62,161 nt of DNA. Source: Caulobacter sp. 602-2. Its GTDB lineage: Bacteria; Pseudomonadota; Alphaproteobacteria; Caulobacterales; Caulobacteraceae. The stretch spans positions 1 through 62,161 of the forward strand of contig NZ_JAAKGT010000018.1 in assembly GCF_011043625.1 (NCBI RefSeq). The letters are read 5' to 3'. Of this stretch, positions 1 to 7,219 are shown in pieces. Under the pieces are notes generated by a model. That model was not told where the DNA came from. It did no database searches and was given only the letters and a program-made list of their open reading frames with translations. The position numbers and the translations under genes are program-made. Numbering within the stretch: position 1 is the first letter of the stretch; each line of letters starts with the position of its first letter.

Positions 1-297
1 GCTGCCGCCGAACACCGTGAAGTCCTTGGAGAAGACGTAGACGACCTTGCCGTTGATCGTGCCCCAGCCGGTGACCACCCCGTCGCCGGGCACCTTCTGG
101 TCGGCCATGCCGAACTCGGTTCCCCGGTGCTCGACGAACATGTCGAACTCCTCGAACGAGCCTTCGTCCAGCAACAGGTCGATCCGCTCGCGCGCCGTCA
201 GCTTGCCCTTGGCATGCTGGCTCGCCACCCGCTTCTCGCCGCCGCCCGCTCGCGCCTGCTCGCGACGCCGCTCCAGCTCTTCCAGGATGTGTTGCAA
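1..297 (-). CDS. pccB: Propionyl-CoA carboxylase beta subunit, copy A (N-terminal part, runs off the left edge)
   Basis: Encodes the first 99 residues of the carboxyltransferase subunit of a biotin-dependent short-chain acyl-CoA carboxylase, which moves the carboxyl group from carboxybiotin to propionyl-CoA in the cytoplasm. The N-terminal pattern MQHILEELERRRE, then GKLTARERIDLLLDEGSFEE and DMFVEHR, is typical of PccB. The start must be TTG at 297-295, because an in-frame TAA lies two codons upstream (303-301). The remainder, including the catalytic core, is outside the window. The gene is divergent from the short-chain fatty-acyl regulator at 429, which supports a role in propionate or odd-chain acid metabolism. 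An almost identical copy in opposite orientation starts at 61865. Whether this copy is complete cannot be seen here. Confidence 0.88.
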   Translation of the reverse strand, partial: MQHILEELERRREQARAGGGEKRVASQHAKGKLTARERIDLLLDEGSFEEFDMFVEHRGTEFGMADQKVPGDGVVTGWGTINGKVVYVFSKDFTVFGGS

Positions 298-428
298 GGC
301 TTACTCCGACCGAGCTGTGAACGTCGCAAAGAAGAGATTTTGCGTGGCTTCGGGCGCCGGTCTCAAGGAAATTGAGGCTGTGGCGAGGGCTTGCGAACTT
401 GCATCTTGTGAAATAGCAAAGTTGCGAA
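298..428. promoter_or_regulatory. Divergent control region between pccB copy A and the short-chain acyl regulator
   Basis: 131 bp shared 5' region. It contains a perfect inverted repeat CGCAAA (325-330), 8 nt, TTTGCG (339-344), and two direct copies of TTGCGAA at 391-397 and 422-428; the second ends directly at the regulator ATG. GC-poor AAATAGCAAAG (411-421) lies between them. No Shine-Dalgarno sequence precedes the ATG at 429, so the regulator may be translated from a leaderless transcript. Autoregulation by the adjacent XRE-type protein is inferred, not shown. Confidence 0.5.
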
Positions 429-1829
429 ATGGGAGAGAAGCTGTTCATCGGGCCGCGCCTGCGGCTGTTGCGCCAGGCCAAGGGCTGGAAGCTGGAGGCC
501 TGCGCCGCGCAGCTTGGCCTGTCGGCCAGCTACCTGTCGCAGATCGAGGCCAATCAGCGACCGGTCACCGCCCGGGTGCTGATCGACGTGATGCGGGTGT
601 TCGAGGTGGACGCCGCCTCGCTGGACGCCGCCGACGACCAGCGGCTGATCGCTGACCTGCGCGAGGCCACGGCGGATGCTCCGGTGGGCGGCGAGGCGCC
701 GGCCCTGTCGGAGATCAAGGCGGCGGTGGCCAACACGCCGAACCTCGCCAAGGCGTATCTCGACCTGCACCGCGCCTATCGCCGGCTGGACGAACGGCTG
801 AAGGCGACCGAGGAGGCCGTGTCGCTGGACGAGCGCGGGGCGGCCAGCGCGCTGTTGCCCTACGAAGAGGTCCGCGACTTCTTCCACTACAAGAACAACT
901 ACATCCACAGTCTGGACGTCGCCGCAGAGGCCCTGGCGGTCGAGATCGGCGGGGGCGGCGAGCGGGCGCTGGAGGCGTATCTCGCCGACCGCCTGGGCGT
1001 GCGGGTGGTGCGCGGCGACGAGCCGGACCTGCTGCGTCACTGGGATGCCGCATCGCGCACCGTAACTATCGGGGCGGCCCATCCCGAGGCGACCCGCAGC
1101 TTCCAGCTGGCCTACCAGATCGCCGCCCTGACCCTGCCCGACATCGTCGAGAGCGAGCTGGCCGCGGCGGGCTTTCGCAGCGACAGCGCCGCCAAGGTCT
1201 GCCGCACGGGCCTTCTGAACTACGCCGCCGGCGCGCTCGTCCTGCCCTACGAGCGGTTTCGCGAGGCGGCGCGGGCGGCGCGGCACGACATCGAGCGCCT
1301 GGCCCTGACCTTCCAGACCAGCCTGGAGCAGGTGTTCCATCGGCTGTCGACGCTGCAGCGGCCGGGGGCGCGGGGCGTGCCGTTCTACTTCGTGCGGCTG
1401 GACCGGGCCGGCAACATCACCAAGCGCCATAGCGCCACGCGACTGCAGTTCGCCCGCTTCGGCGGAGCCTGCCCGTTGTGGAACGTGCACGACGCCTTCG
1501 CCCGGCCCGACGCCTGGCTGGTGCAACTGGCGCAGATGCCCGACGCGGTGCGCTATGTCTGCATCGCGCGCGGTGTGGTGAAACCGTCGGGCGCCTATCG
1601 CCAGGCCGAGCGGCGCTATGCCCTGGGACTGGGCTGCGAGGCCCGCTACGCCGACCAGCTTGTCTATGCGGATGGGTTGGACCTGGCCGGGCCGTCGGCG
1701 CCGATCGGCGTCAGCTGCCGCATCTGCGAGCGCGACGACTGCTCGCAGCGGGCCTTCCCGCCGGTGGACCGGGCCTTTGAGGTGTTCGAGGACGACCGCC
1801 GCTGGGTGCCGTTCTCGCTGCGAGGATAG
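429..1829 (+). CDS. XRE-family short-chain fatty-acyl transcriptional regulator (ScfR/RamB-like)
   Basis: 466 aa DNA-binding regulator. Residues about 8-62 form a Cro/CI-type helix-turn-helix (RLRLLRQAKGW, then LGLSASYLSQIEANQRPVT). The middle matches the ImmA/IrrE-like (DUF955) region of this family. The C-terminal part resembles DUF2083 and carries the conserved cysteine cluster CRICERDDC near residue 440. Family members (RamB, PrpR/ScfR types) sense short-chain acyl-CoA or acetate/propionate status and control methylcitrate, glyoxylate or propionyl-CoA genes. Its divergent neighbour is pccB, which fits that role. The start at 429 gives the usual family length. Ligand and target set are inferred from family and context. 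Confidence 0.85.
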   Translation: MGEKLFIGPRLRLLRQAKGWKLEACAAQLGLSASYLSQIEANQRPVTARVLIDVMRVFEVDAASLDAADDQRLIADLREATADAPVGGEAPALSEIKAAVANTPNLAKAYLDLHRAYRRLDERLKATEEAVSLDERGAASALLPYEEVRDFFHYKNNYIHSLDVAAEALAVEIGGGGERALEAYLADRLGVRVVRGDEPDLLRHWDAASRTVTIGAAHPEATRSFQLAYQIAALTLPDIVESELAAAGFRSDSAAKVCRTGLLNYAAGALVLPYERFREAARAARHDIERLALTFQTSLEQVFHRLSTLQRPGARGVPFYFVRLDRAGNITKRHSATRLQFARFGGACPLWNVHDAFARPDAWLVQLAQMPDAVRYVCIARGVVKPSGAYRQAERRYALGLGCEARYADQLVYADGLDLAGPSAPIGVSCRICERDDCSQRAFPPVDRAFEVFEDDRRWVPFSLRG

Positions 1830-1835
1830 GAAGCT

Positions 1836-2045
1836 TCAGTCGATATGGTTTAGCAGGGCCTGGCCCGCTTCCGTCCAGGCTCCGCCGCGCCCGGACGGTG
1901 CGATCAGGCCGTAGTCGACGAGGAGCCCGATGGCGCGTTCGCCGGCGGACATGCTGAGATGGTCGAGTTCGCCATCACGGTCTTCAAGATATTGGGCGCA
2001 CATCCAAGCAAGGGCGGAGAGCAGGCGCTGTTCTTGGCTGGTCAT
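1836..2045 (-). CDS. Small hypothetical protein, 69 aa
   Basis: Short open frame lying 40 bp downstream of the MHS transporter on the same strand and convergent with the regulator. The protein is acidic and globular-looking, with a C-terminal half (LLVDYGLIAPSGRGGAWTEA) that resembles a winged-helix 'turn and wing' segment, but I do not recognise a family. The ribosome-binding site is weak. It may be cotranscribed with the transporter. Moderate confidence that it is a real gene. Confidence 0.5.
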   Translation of the reverse strand: MTSQEQRLLSALAWMCAQYLEDRDGELDHLSMSAGERAIGLLVDYGLIAPSGRGGAWTEAGQALLNHID

Positions 2046-2085
2046 CCCGAGAGGATGTCGCCGAGAGACAGCGCCCGCAAGGTTG

Positions 2086-3756
2086 TTACGCCTCGATGTC
2101 GACGTCCTTGGTTTCCTTCAGGAACAGCATGCCGATGATCGCGGTCACGGCCGCCACGACGATCGGATACCAGAGGCCGTAGTAGATGTTGCCGGTGGCC
2201 GCGACCATGGCGAAGGCCGTGGTCGGCAGGAAGCCGCCGAACCAGCCGTTGCCGATGTGGTAGGGCAGGCTCATCGAGGTGTAGCGGATGTTGGTCGGGA
2301 ACAGCTCGACCAGCATGGCCGCCACCGGGCCGTAGACCATGGTGACGTAGATCACCAGCAGGGTGAGGACGAAGATCACCAGCGGCTTGTTGATCTTGGC
2401 CGGGTCGGCCTTCTCGGGATAGCCGGCGGTCTTCAGGGCCTGCGCCAGCTTGGCTTCCCAGGCCTTCTTCTCGACGGCGAACTGCTCTTTCGACAGCGTC
2501 TCGCCGCGGAACGAGGGCAGGGTGGTCTCGCCGATGCGGACCTCGGCGATCTCGCCGGCGGCGACGGGCTGGTTCTCATAGCTGACGCCGGCCTTGGCCA
2601 GGTAAGACTTGGCCAGGTCGCAGGAGGTGTTGAACACCGTCTTGCCGACGGGATCGAACTGGAACGAGCAGTCGGCCGGATCGGCGATCACCGTCACCGG
2701 CGCCGAGGCCGTGGCGGCGGCCAGCTGCGGGTTGGCCGCGGCGGTCAGGGTCTTGAAGAGCGGGAAGTAGGTGAGGGCGGCGAGCGCGCAGCCCAGCATG
2801 ATGATCGGCTTGCGGCCGATCTTGTCCGACAGCCAGCCGCAGACCACGAAGAACGGCGTGCCGATCAGCAGGGCGACGGCCACCAGGGTGTTGGCCACCG
2901 CGCCGTCGACCTTGAGCATCTTCTCCAGGAAGAACAGCGCGTAGAACTGGCCGGTGTACCAGACCACGGCCTGGCCGGCGGTCAGGCCCACGAGGGCCAG
3001 GATCACGATCTTCAGGTTGCCCCAGCGGGCGAAGCTGTCCTTCAGCGGCTGCTTGGTGCCCTTGCCCTCGCTGACCATCTTCTGGAACGAGGGGCTTTCC
3101 GACAGCTGCAGGCGGATCCAGAGCGACACGCCCAGGAGGGCGATCGAGATCAGGAACGGAATGCGCCAGCCGAAGGCCTGGAAGGCGTCTTCGCCGACGG
3201 TCGAGCGCGTGGCCAGGATCACCACCAGGCTCAGGAACAGGCCGAAGGTCGCGGTGATCTGGATGAAGCTGGTGTAGAAGCCGCGCCGCCCGTGCGGGGC
3301 GTGCTCGGCGACATAGGTGGCCGCGCCGCCGTACTCGCCGCCCAGCGCCAGGCCCTGCAGCAGGCGCATCAAGACCAGCGCGATGGGGGCGGCGACGCCG
3401 ATCTGCTCGTAGCTGGGCAGCAGGCCGACCACGAAGGTCGACAGGCCCATCAAGAGCATGGTGACGAGGAAGGTGTTCTTGCGGCCCCACAGGTCGCCCA
3501 GGCGCCCGAACACCAGCGCCCCGAACGGACGCACGGCGAACCCGGCCGCGAAGGCCAGCAGGGCGAAGATGTAGCCCGTGGTCTCGTTCACGCCCGAGAA
3601 GAAGTGGTGGGTGATGTAGGTGGCCAGGGAGCCGTACAGGTAGAAGTCGTACCACTCGAAGACCGTGCCCACCGACGCCGCGCCGATGACCAAGGCGTCC
3701 TTGCGCTGAACGGTCTCTCCGTTCTTTGCGCCTGACGTCGCTACGGCGTCCGCCAT
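2086..3756 (-). CDS. MFS transporter of the metabolite:H+ symporter (MHS) family, long form
   Basis: 556 aa inner-membrane proton symporter for an organic acid or zwitterion. The N-terminus shows the MHS hallmarks TVFEWYDFYLYGSLA (TM1) and VRPFGALVFGRLGDLWGRK (TM2-TM3 loop), then GLALGGEYGGAATYVAEHAP (TM4). ProP/ShiA-type relatives are about 430 aa; the extra length is mainly an insert of about 110 residues (roughly 345-455) between the TM8 and TM9 regions, hydrophilic and with two cysteines (DCSFQF, TSCDLA). A good Shine-Dalgarno (GAGGAGG) precedes the ATG. The upstream region carries TTGCGAAC, also found beside the short-chain acyl regulator, so the substrate could be a short-chain acid; that is an inference. 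Confidence 0.88.
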   Translation of the reverse strand: MADAVATSGAKNGETVQRKDALVIGAASVGTVFEWYDFYLYGSLATYITHHFFSGVNETTGYIFALLAFAAGFAVRPFGALVFGRLGDLWGRKNTFLVTMLLMGLSTFVVGLLPSYEQIGVAAPIALVLMRLLQGLALGGEYGGAATYVAEHAPHGRRGFYTSFIQITATFGLFLSLVVILATRSTVGEDAFQAFGWRIPFLISIALLGVSLWIRLQLSESPSFQKMVSEGKGTKQPLKDSFARWGNLKIVILALVGLTAGQAVVWYTGQFYALFFLEKMLKVDGAVANTLVAVALLIGTPFFVVCGWLSDKIGRKPIIMLGCALAALTYFPLFKTLTAAANPQLAAATASAPVTVIADPADCSFQFDPVGKTVFNTSCDLAKSYLAKAGVSYENQPVAAGEIAEVRIGETTLPSFRGETLSKEQFAVEKKAWEAKLAQALKTAGYPEKADPAKINKPLVIFVLTLLVIYVTMVYGPVAAMLVELFPTNIRYTSMSLPYHIGNGWFGGFLPTTAFAMVAATGNIYYGLWYPIVVAAVTAIIGMLFLKETKDVDIEA

Positions 3757-3903
3757 ACTCGTATCCTCCTCAAAGCGTCGCCGCTTTGCGCGGCTGATCG
3801 TTGCGGGGGATGATGGCAGGCGCCTCGCGACTTACGTAAAGGGGAACTTTCGTGGAACGCAGGGTTGCGAACGACGATTTTCGGGGATTGAGCCGGTCGA
3901 TGC

Positions 3904-3917
3904 TGCCACCGGTGGCA
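3904..3917. promoter_or_regulatory. Perfect 14-bp palindrome upstream of the MHS transporter
   Basis: TGCCACCGGTGGCA is fully self-complementary, with ATG/CAT flanks extending the symmetry. It lies 148 bp upstream of the transporter start and just past the stop of the gamma-glutamylcyclotransferase gene. It looks like a dimeric-regulator operator. A terminator is less likely because there is no loop and no T-run. Confidence 0.4.
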
Positions 3918-3936
3918 TGACGAGCCCGCGCAGAGG

Positions 3937-4263
3937 TCAGGCCAGGACGTAGATCCAGGCCTCGACCGGGCCAGCGTCGGTTTCGACCGTGATGCTTACC
4001 CTGCGGTAGCCGGCGCCCTCGAAGGCGTCGAGCCGGGGCCAATGCGCTTCCAGCGCCTGGCTCTCCAGCACCTGCACAGCGATCGCCTCGCCGCCGGGAT
4101 CCTGAACGAGGCCGGGAAAGCCGATGGCCGCGCCCCAGCCTTCGGCGACCAGGCGGCCGCGCACCACGCCGGCGGTCCAGGTTCCGCCCAGCGGCGCCAG
4201 GTGATGGTGGTTTGGGCGGCCCGGAGCGAGCGAGCCGTAGACCGCCAGGCGTTGCGTCGGCAT
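3937..4263 (-). CDS. Gamma-glutamylcyclotransferase-like (AIG2/GGCT fold) protein
   Basis: 108 aa. The N-terminal AVYGSLAPG matches the substrate-binding YGSL motif of the GGCT fold, and the DAFEGAGYRR segment supplies the expected acidic catalytic residue and the following conserved Y-R. Such enzymes cyclise gamma-glutamyl amines to release 5-oxoproline; small bacterial members often have unknown substrates. It is the last gene of a three-gene minus-strand operon: 1 bp separates its ATG from the stop of the alpha/beta-hydrolase. Confidence 0.82.
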   Translation of the reverse strand: MPTQRLAVYGSLAPGRPNHHHLAPLGGTWTAGVVRGRLVAEGWGAAIGFPGLVQDPGGEAIAVQVLESQALEAHWPRLDAFEGAGYRRVSITVETDAGPVEAWIYVLA

Positions 4264-4264
4264 C

Positions 4265-4966
4265 TCAGGTCTCCGTCAGCCAGGCGCGCAGCAGCGCGGT
4301 CGTCTCGTCGGGGCGTTCCATGGCCGGCAGGTGGCCGCAGTCTTCGAAGACGTGCAGGCGCGAGCCGTGGATCGCCTCGTGGATCGCGCTGGACTCGGCG
4401 GGCGGGGTCAGTTGGTCGGAATCGCCGACGGCCACCAGGGTCGGCATGGCGATCGACGGCAGCAGCGGGCAGGAGTCGGGCCGGCCAAGGATGGCGCGCT
4501 GCTGGCGCAGGAAGGCCGGGCCGCCGACGCGGGCGGCCATTTCCTTGACCTCGGCGCCCAGGGGCTCGTCCAGGCGCGAGGCGTGCAGCAGTTGCGGCAG
4601 CATGCGCTGGGTGACGCCCAGGAACCGGCCGACCTCCAGTGCGGCCATGGCGCGGCGGCGGTTCTCGGCGCGGGCGGGCGTGTCGGGCGCGGCGCTGGTG
4701 GCCAGCAGGGCAAGGCGTGCGACCCGTTCCGGCGCTTGGCGCAGGATCTCGAAGGCGACGTAGCCGCCCATGGAGAGGCCGGCCAGGGCGAAGCGCTCGG
4801 GGGCGGCGGCCAGCACGCGCCGGGCCATGGCCGCGACGCTGTCGTCCAGGGTCAGGTCGGCGATGATCGGGTCGGCGATATCCGAAAGGTCCGCCGCCTG
4901 GTCGCGCCATAGGCGGGCGTCGCACAGCAGGCCGGGCAGGAAGACGAGGGCTTGGCGGTCGGTCAT
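4265..4966 (-). CDS. Alpha/beta-fold hydrolase
   Basis: 233 aa cytoplasmic hydrolase with the oxyanion-hole segment VFLPGLLCDARLW, nucleophile elbow GLSMGGY (Ser65) and C-terminal catalytic His in EDCGHLPAMERP (about residue 212). It resembles the many MhpC/BioH-like esterases; the substrate cannot be told. Its ATG overlaps the stop of the upstream MFS gene (ATGA), implying translational coupling. Confidence 0.85.
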   Translation of the reverse strand: MTDRQALVFLPGLLCDARLWRDQAADLSDIADPIIADLTLDDSVAAMARRVLAAAPERFALAGLSMGGYVAFEILRQAPERVARLALLATSAAPDTPARAENRRRAMAALEVGRFLGVTQRMLPQLLHASRLDEPLGAEVKEMAARVGGPAFLRQQRAILGRPDSCPLLPSIAMPTLVAVGDSDQLTPPAESSAIHEAIHGSRLHVFEDCGHLPAMERPDETTALLRAWLTET

Positions 4967-6171
4967 GACGGGTCTTCCCGGGGAATGCGCAGGGCCAGGG
5001 CTACGCCGGCCAGGACGAGAGCGGCGGTGAAGCCGGCGACGGCGGGCCAGGCGCCGTGTCGCCAGAACCACCCGCCGATCGCGCCGGCCAGGCTCGAACC
5101 GGCATAATAGAACAGCAGGTACAGCGCCGCCGACTGGCTCTTGGCCGGTCCGGCCAGCCGCCCGACCCAGCCGCTGGCCACCGCGTGGGCGATGAAGAAG
5201 CCGGTGGTGACCAGCGCGATCCCGGCGATGACGGAAACCAGGCTGGCCGGCAGGGTCAGGACGATCCCGGCCAGGATGAGAGCGAGGCCGACCAGCAGCA
5301 GGCGGCGACGGCCATGGCGCTCGGCCAGCCGTCCGGCGGTCGACGAGGACCATACTCCGAAGGCGTAGACCAGAAAGATCAGGCCCACCTGGGTCTGGCT
5401 GAGGTGGTAGGGCGCGGCCTCCAGCCGGAACTCGACATAGTTGAACAGGGCCACGAACACGCCGGTCAGGCAGAAGCCCAGGCCGAACAGGGCCGGCAGG
5501 CCGGGGCGTCGCCAGGCCTGGCCCCACGTCCTGAGGCGATCGGACAGGTGTTCGGGCGCGGGGGCGCGCACATGGCGGGGCTTGGGCAGCAGGGCGAAGA
5601 AGGCGAGGGCGGCGATAAGGTCGATGGCGCCGATGGCCGCCATGGCCATGCGCCAGTCGAAGGTCGCCAGCAGCAGGCCCATGCCGACACGGCCGGCCAT
5701 GCCGCCGAACGCCGTGCCGGCGACGTAGAGGCCCATGGCGGCGGCCAGGTCGGAGGCTTCCGTCTCCTCGGCGAGATAGGTCATGGCCACGGCCGGCACG
5801 CCGCCCAGCAGCAGGCCCTCGGCGGCGCGGGCGACCAGCAGCAGCGGCCAGCTCGGAGCCAAGGCGGCGGCGAGGTTGCAGGCGGCGGCCAGCACCATCG
5901 AGCCGAACATCAGCGTCTTGAGGTTCAGCCGCTGGGCCACGCCGCCGGCCATCAGGATGGCGATCGCCAGGGTGGCGGTGCTTAGCGACAGGGCCATGGC
6001 GCTGTGGGCGGGCGACAGGCCGAAGGAACGGGCGAAGGTCGGCAGCAGGGGCTGCACGCAATAGAGCAGGCTGAAGGTCGAGAAGCCGCCGAGGAACAGC
6101 GCCAGCGACATCCGGCGCAGGCGTCCCGCATCCTTGGCGGCAGGGGCGACGATGGTGGCGCAGGCGGTCAT
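4963..6171 (-). CDS. MFS transporter (YnfM-like exporter)
   Basis: 402 aa, about 12 membrane segments. FSLLYCVQPLLPTFARSFGLSPAHSA near the N-terminus and the LVARAAEGLLLGGVPAVAMTYLAEE stretch of TM4 fit the drug/arabinose-efflux-like MFS group containing YnfM. It is first gene of an operon with the hydrolase and the GGCT-like gene and is divergent from a LysR regulator, the usual arrangement for LysR-controlled export. No Shine-Dalgarno is visible, and a promoter ends 7 bp before the ATG, so the mRNA may be leaderless. Substrate unknown. Confidence 0.87.
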   Translation of the reverse strand: MTACATIVAPAAKDAGRLRRMSLALFLGGFSTFSLLYCVQPLLPTFARSFGLSPAHSAMALSLSTATLAIAILMAGGVAQRLNLKTLMFGSMVLAAACNLAAALAPSWPLLLVARAAEGLLLGGVPAVAMTYLAEETEASDLAAAMGLYVAGTAFGGMAGRVGMGLLLATFDWRMAMAAIGAIDLIAALAFFALLPKPRHVRAPAPEHLSDRLRTWGQAWRRPGLPALFGLGFCLTGVFVALFNYVEFRLEAAPYHLSQTQVGLIFLVYAFGVWSSSTAGRLAERHGRRRLLLVGLALILAGIVLTLPASLVSVIAGIALVTTGFFIAHAVASGWVGRLAGPAKSQSAALYLLFYYAGSSLAGAIGGWFWRHGAWPAVAGFTAALVLAGVALALRIPREDPS

Positions 6172-6177
6172 GACGGT

Positions 6178-6207
6178 GATCTAGAACCGCGCCTTTTGAC
6201 AGTCCAA
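6178..6207 (-). promoter_or_regulatory. Predicted housekeeping promoter of the MFS operon
   Basis: On the minus strand, TTGGACT (6207-6201), a 15-nt spacer, then TCTAGATC (6185-6178), which matches 7 of 8 positions of the Caulobacter -10 consensus GCTANAWC. The expected transcription start falls at about the ATG (6171), which fits the missing Shine-Dalgarno. The divergent LysR gene and an inverted repeat ATCG-N6-CGAT (6217-6230) lie just upstream. Confidence 0.5.
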
Positions 6208-6246
6208 TATATGGTGATCGGATTTTCGATAGCTTTTGGAGATGAT

Positions 6247-7131
6247 GTGGAGCTGCGTCACATCCGCTACTTCCTGGCCGTCGCCGAGGAAGGGCACTTC
6301 ACGCGAGCGGCGGCCAGGATCGGCATCGGCCAGCCGCCGCTGAGCCAGCAGATCAAGGACCTGGAGGTCGAGCTGGGCGTGACCCTGTTCAAGCGCCTGC
6401 CGACCGGGGCCGAGCTGACCGAGGCGGGCAGGGCGTTTCACGCCGCCGTACGCAACATGCCCGATCAGGCCAGGTCCGCCGCTCTCCTGGCGCAGAAGGC
6501 GGCGCGGGGCGAGAGCGGCTCGCTGCGCCTGGGCTTCACCGGCTCGGCGGTGCTCAATCGCGCGGTGCAGGCCTCGGTGCGCGCCTATCGCCGGCGCTAT
6601 CCGGACGTGGAGCTGTCGCTGGCCGAGACCAACAGCACCCACCTTGCGGCCGAGGTTGCGCAGGGGGCGCTGGATGCGGCCTTCCTGCGGCCCGGGGCCG
6701 TCGATCTTGCGGGCCTGCGGGTGCACGACCTGGACGGCGAGGAGATGGTGGCCGTGCTTCCAGCCTCGCACCCGGCGGCTTCGGGCGAGGAGGTCGACCT
6801 GCACGACCTGCGGAGCGAGGCCTTCATCCTGACGCCGCGCGGCCTGGGCCCGACGGTCTTCGACGCCGCGGTCGAGGCCTGCCGGCGGGCCGGCTTCGAG
6901 CCTACCCTGGGCCAGCCGGCGCCGCAGATGCTGTCGCTGGTGGCGCTGGTCGCGGCAGAGCTGGGCGTGTCGATCGTACCGGTCTCGATGGCCCGTCTGG
7001 CGCTCGACGGCGTGGTCTTCCGGCCCATCGCCGGCGGAACGCCGATCGCGCAACTCAGCCTGGTTATTGGGAAAACACCGTCACCCGCCCTGCAAAACTT
7101 TGTCAGGATCGCGCTCGGCTCCGAGGGTTGA
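6247..7131 (+). CDS. LysR-family transcriptional regulator
   Basis: 294 aa. The N-terminal winged helix-turn-helix reads ELRHIRYFLAVAEEGHFTRAAARIGIGQPPLSQQIKDLE (residues 2 to about 40); the rest is a periplasmic-binding-protein-like effector domain. I choose the GTG at 6247 because GGAG (6238-6241) sits 5 nt before it and the protein then begins exactly where family members begin; an in-frame ATG at 6211 lacks a ribosome-binding site. It is divergent from, and probably regulates, the MFS-hydrolase-GGCT operon. Effector unknown. Confidence 0.88.
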   Translation: MELRHIRYFLAVAEEGHFTRAAARIGIGQPPLSQQIKDLEVELGVTLFKRLPTGAELTEAGRAFHAAVRNMPDQARSAALLAQKAARGESGSLRLGFTGSAVLNRAVQASVRAYRRRYPDVELSLAETNSTHLAAEVAQGALDAAFLRPGAVDLAGLRVHDLDGEEMVAVLPASHPAASGEEVDLHDLRSEAFILTPRGLGPTVFDAAVEACRRAGFEPTLGQPAPQMLSLVALVAAELGVSIVPVSMARLALDGVVFRPIAGGTPIAQLSLVIGKTPSPALQNFVRIALGSEG

Positions 7132-7145
7132 TTTGTAATATCAAT
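7131..7145 (-). promoter_or_regulatory. Candidate operator upstream of GH53, shared with the TonB receptor gene
   Basis: Read on the minus strand the site is ATTGATATTACAAAT. It matches 12 of 15 positions of the sequence at 8610-8624 in front of the TonB-dependent receptor. It overlaps one arm of the inverted repeat AATATC (7137-7142), 8 nt, GATATT (7151-7156), and a possible promoter TTGATTT-N15-GATATTCC (7129-7158). Regulator not identified. Confidence 0.38.
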
Positions 7146-7219
7146 ACGAAGATATTCCGCCCCGAAAACCCCGGCCGGGCCTTCATCGCAGCCGGGAAGA
7201 CAGAACGGGAGCATTCGCC

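Noticed and set aside
1930..3735. 601-codon open frame on the plus strand opposite the MHS transporter
   Set aside because: Shadow frame with repetitive Asp/His/Gln/Gly composition.
4265..6061. A single fused hydrolase-transporter gene
   Set aside because: A long open frame crosses both genes, but the MFS protein is in another frame and the two genes overlap only by ATGA.
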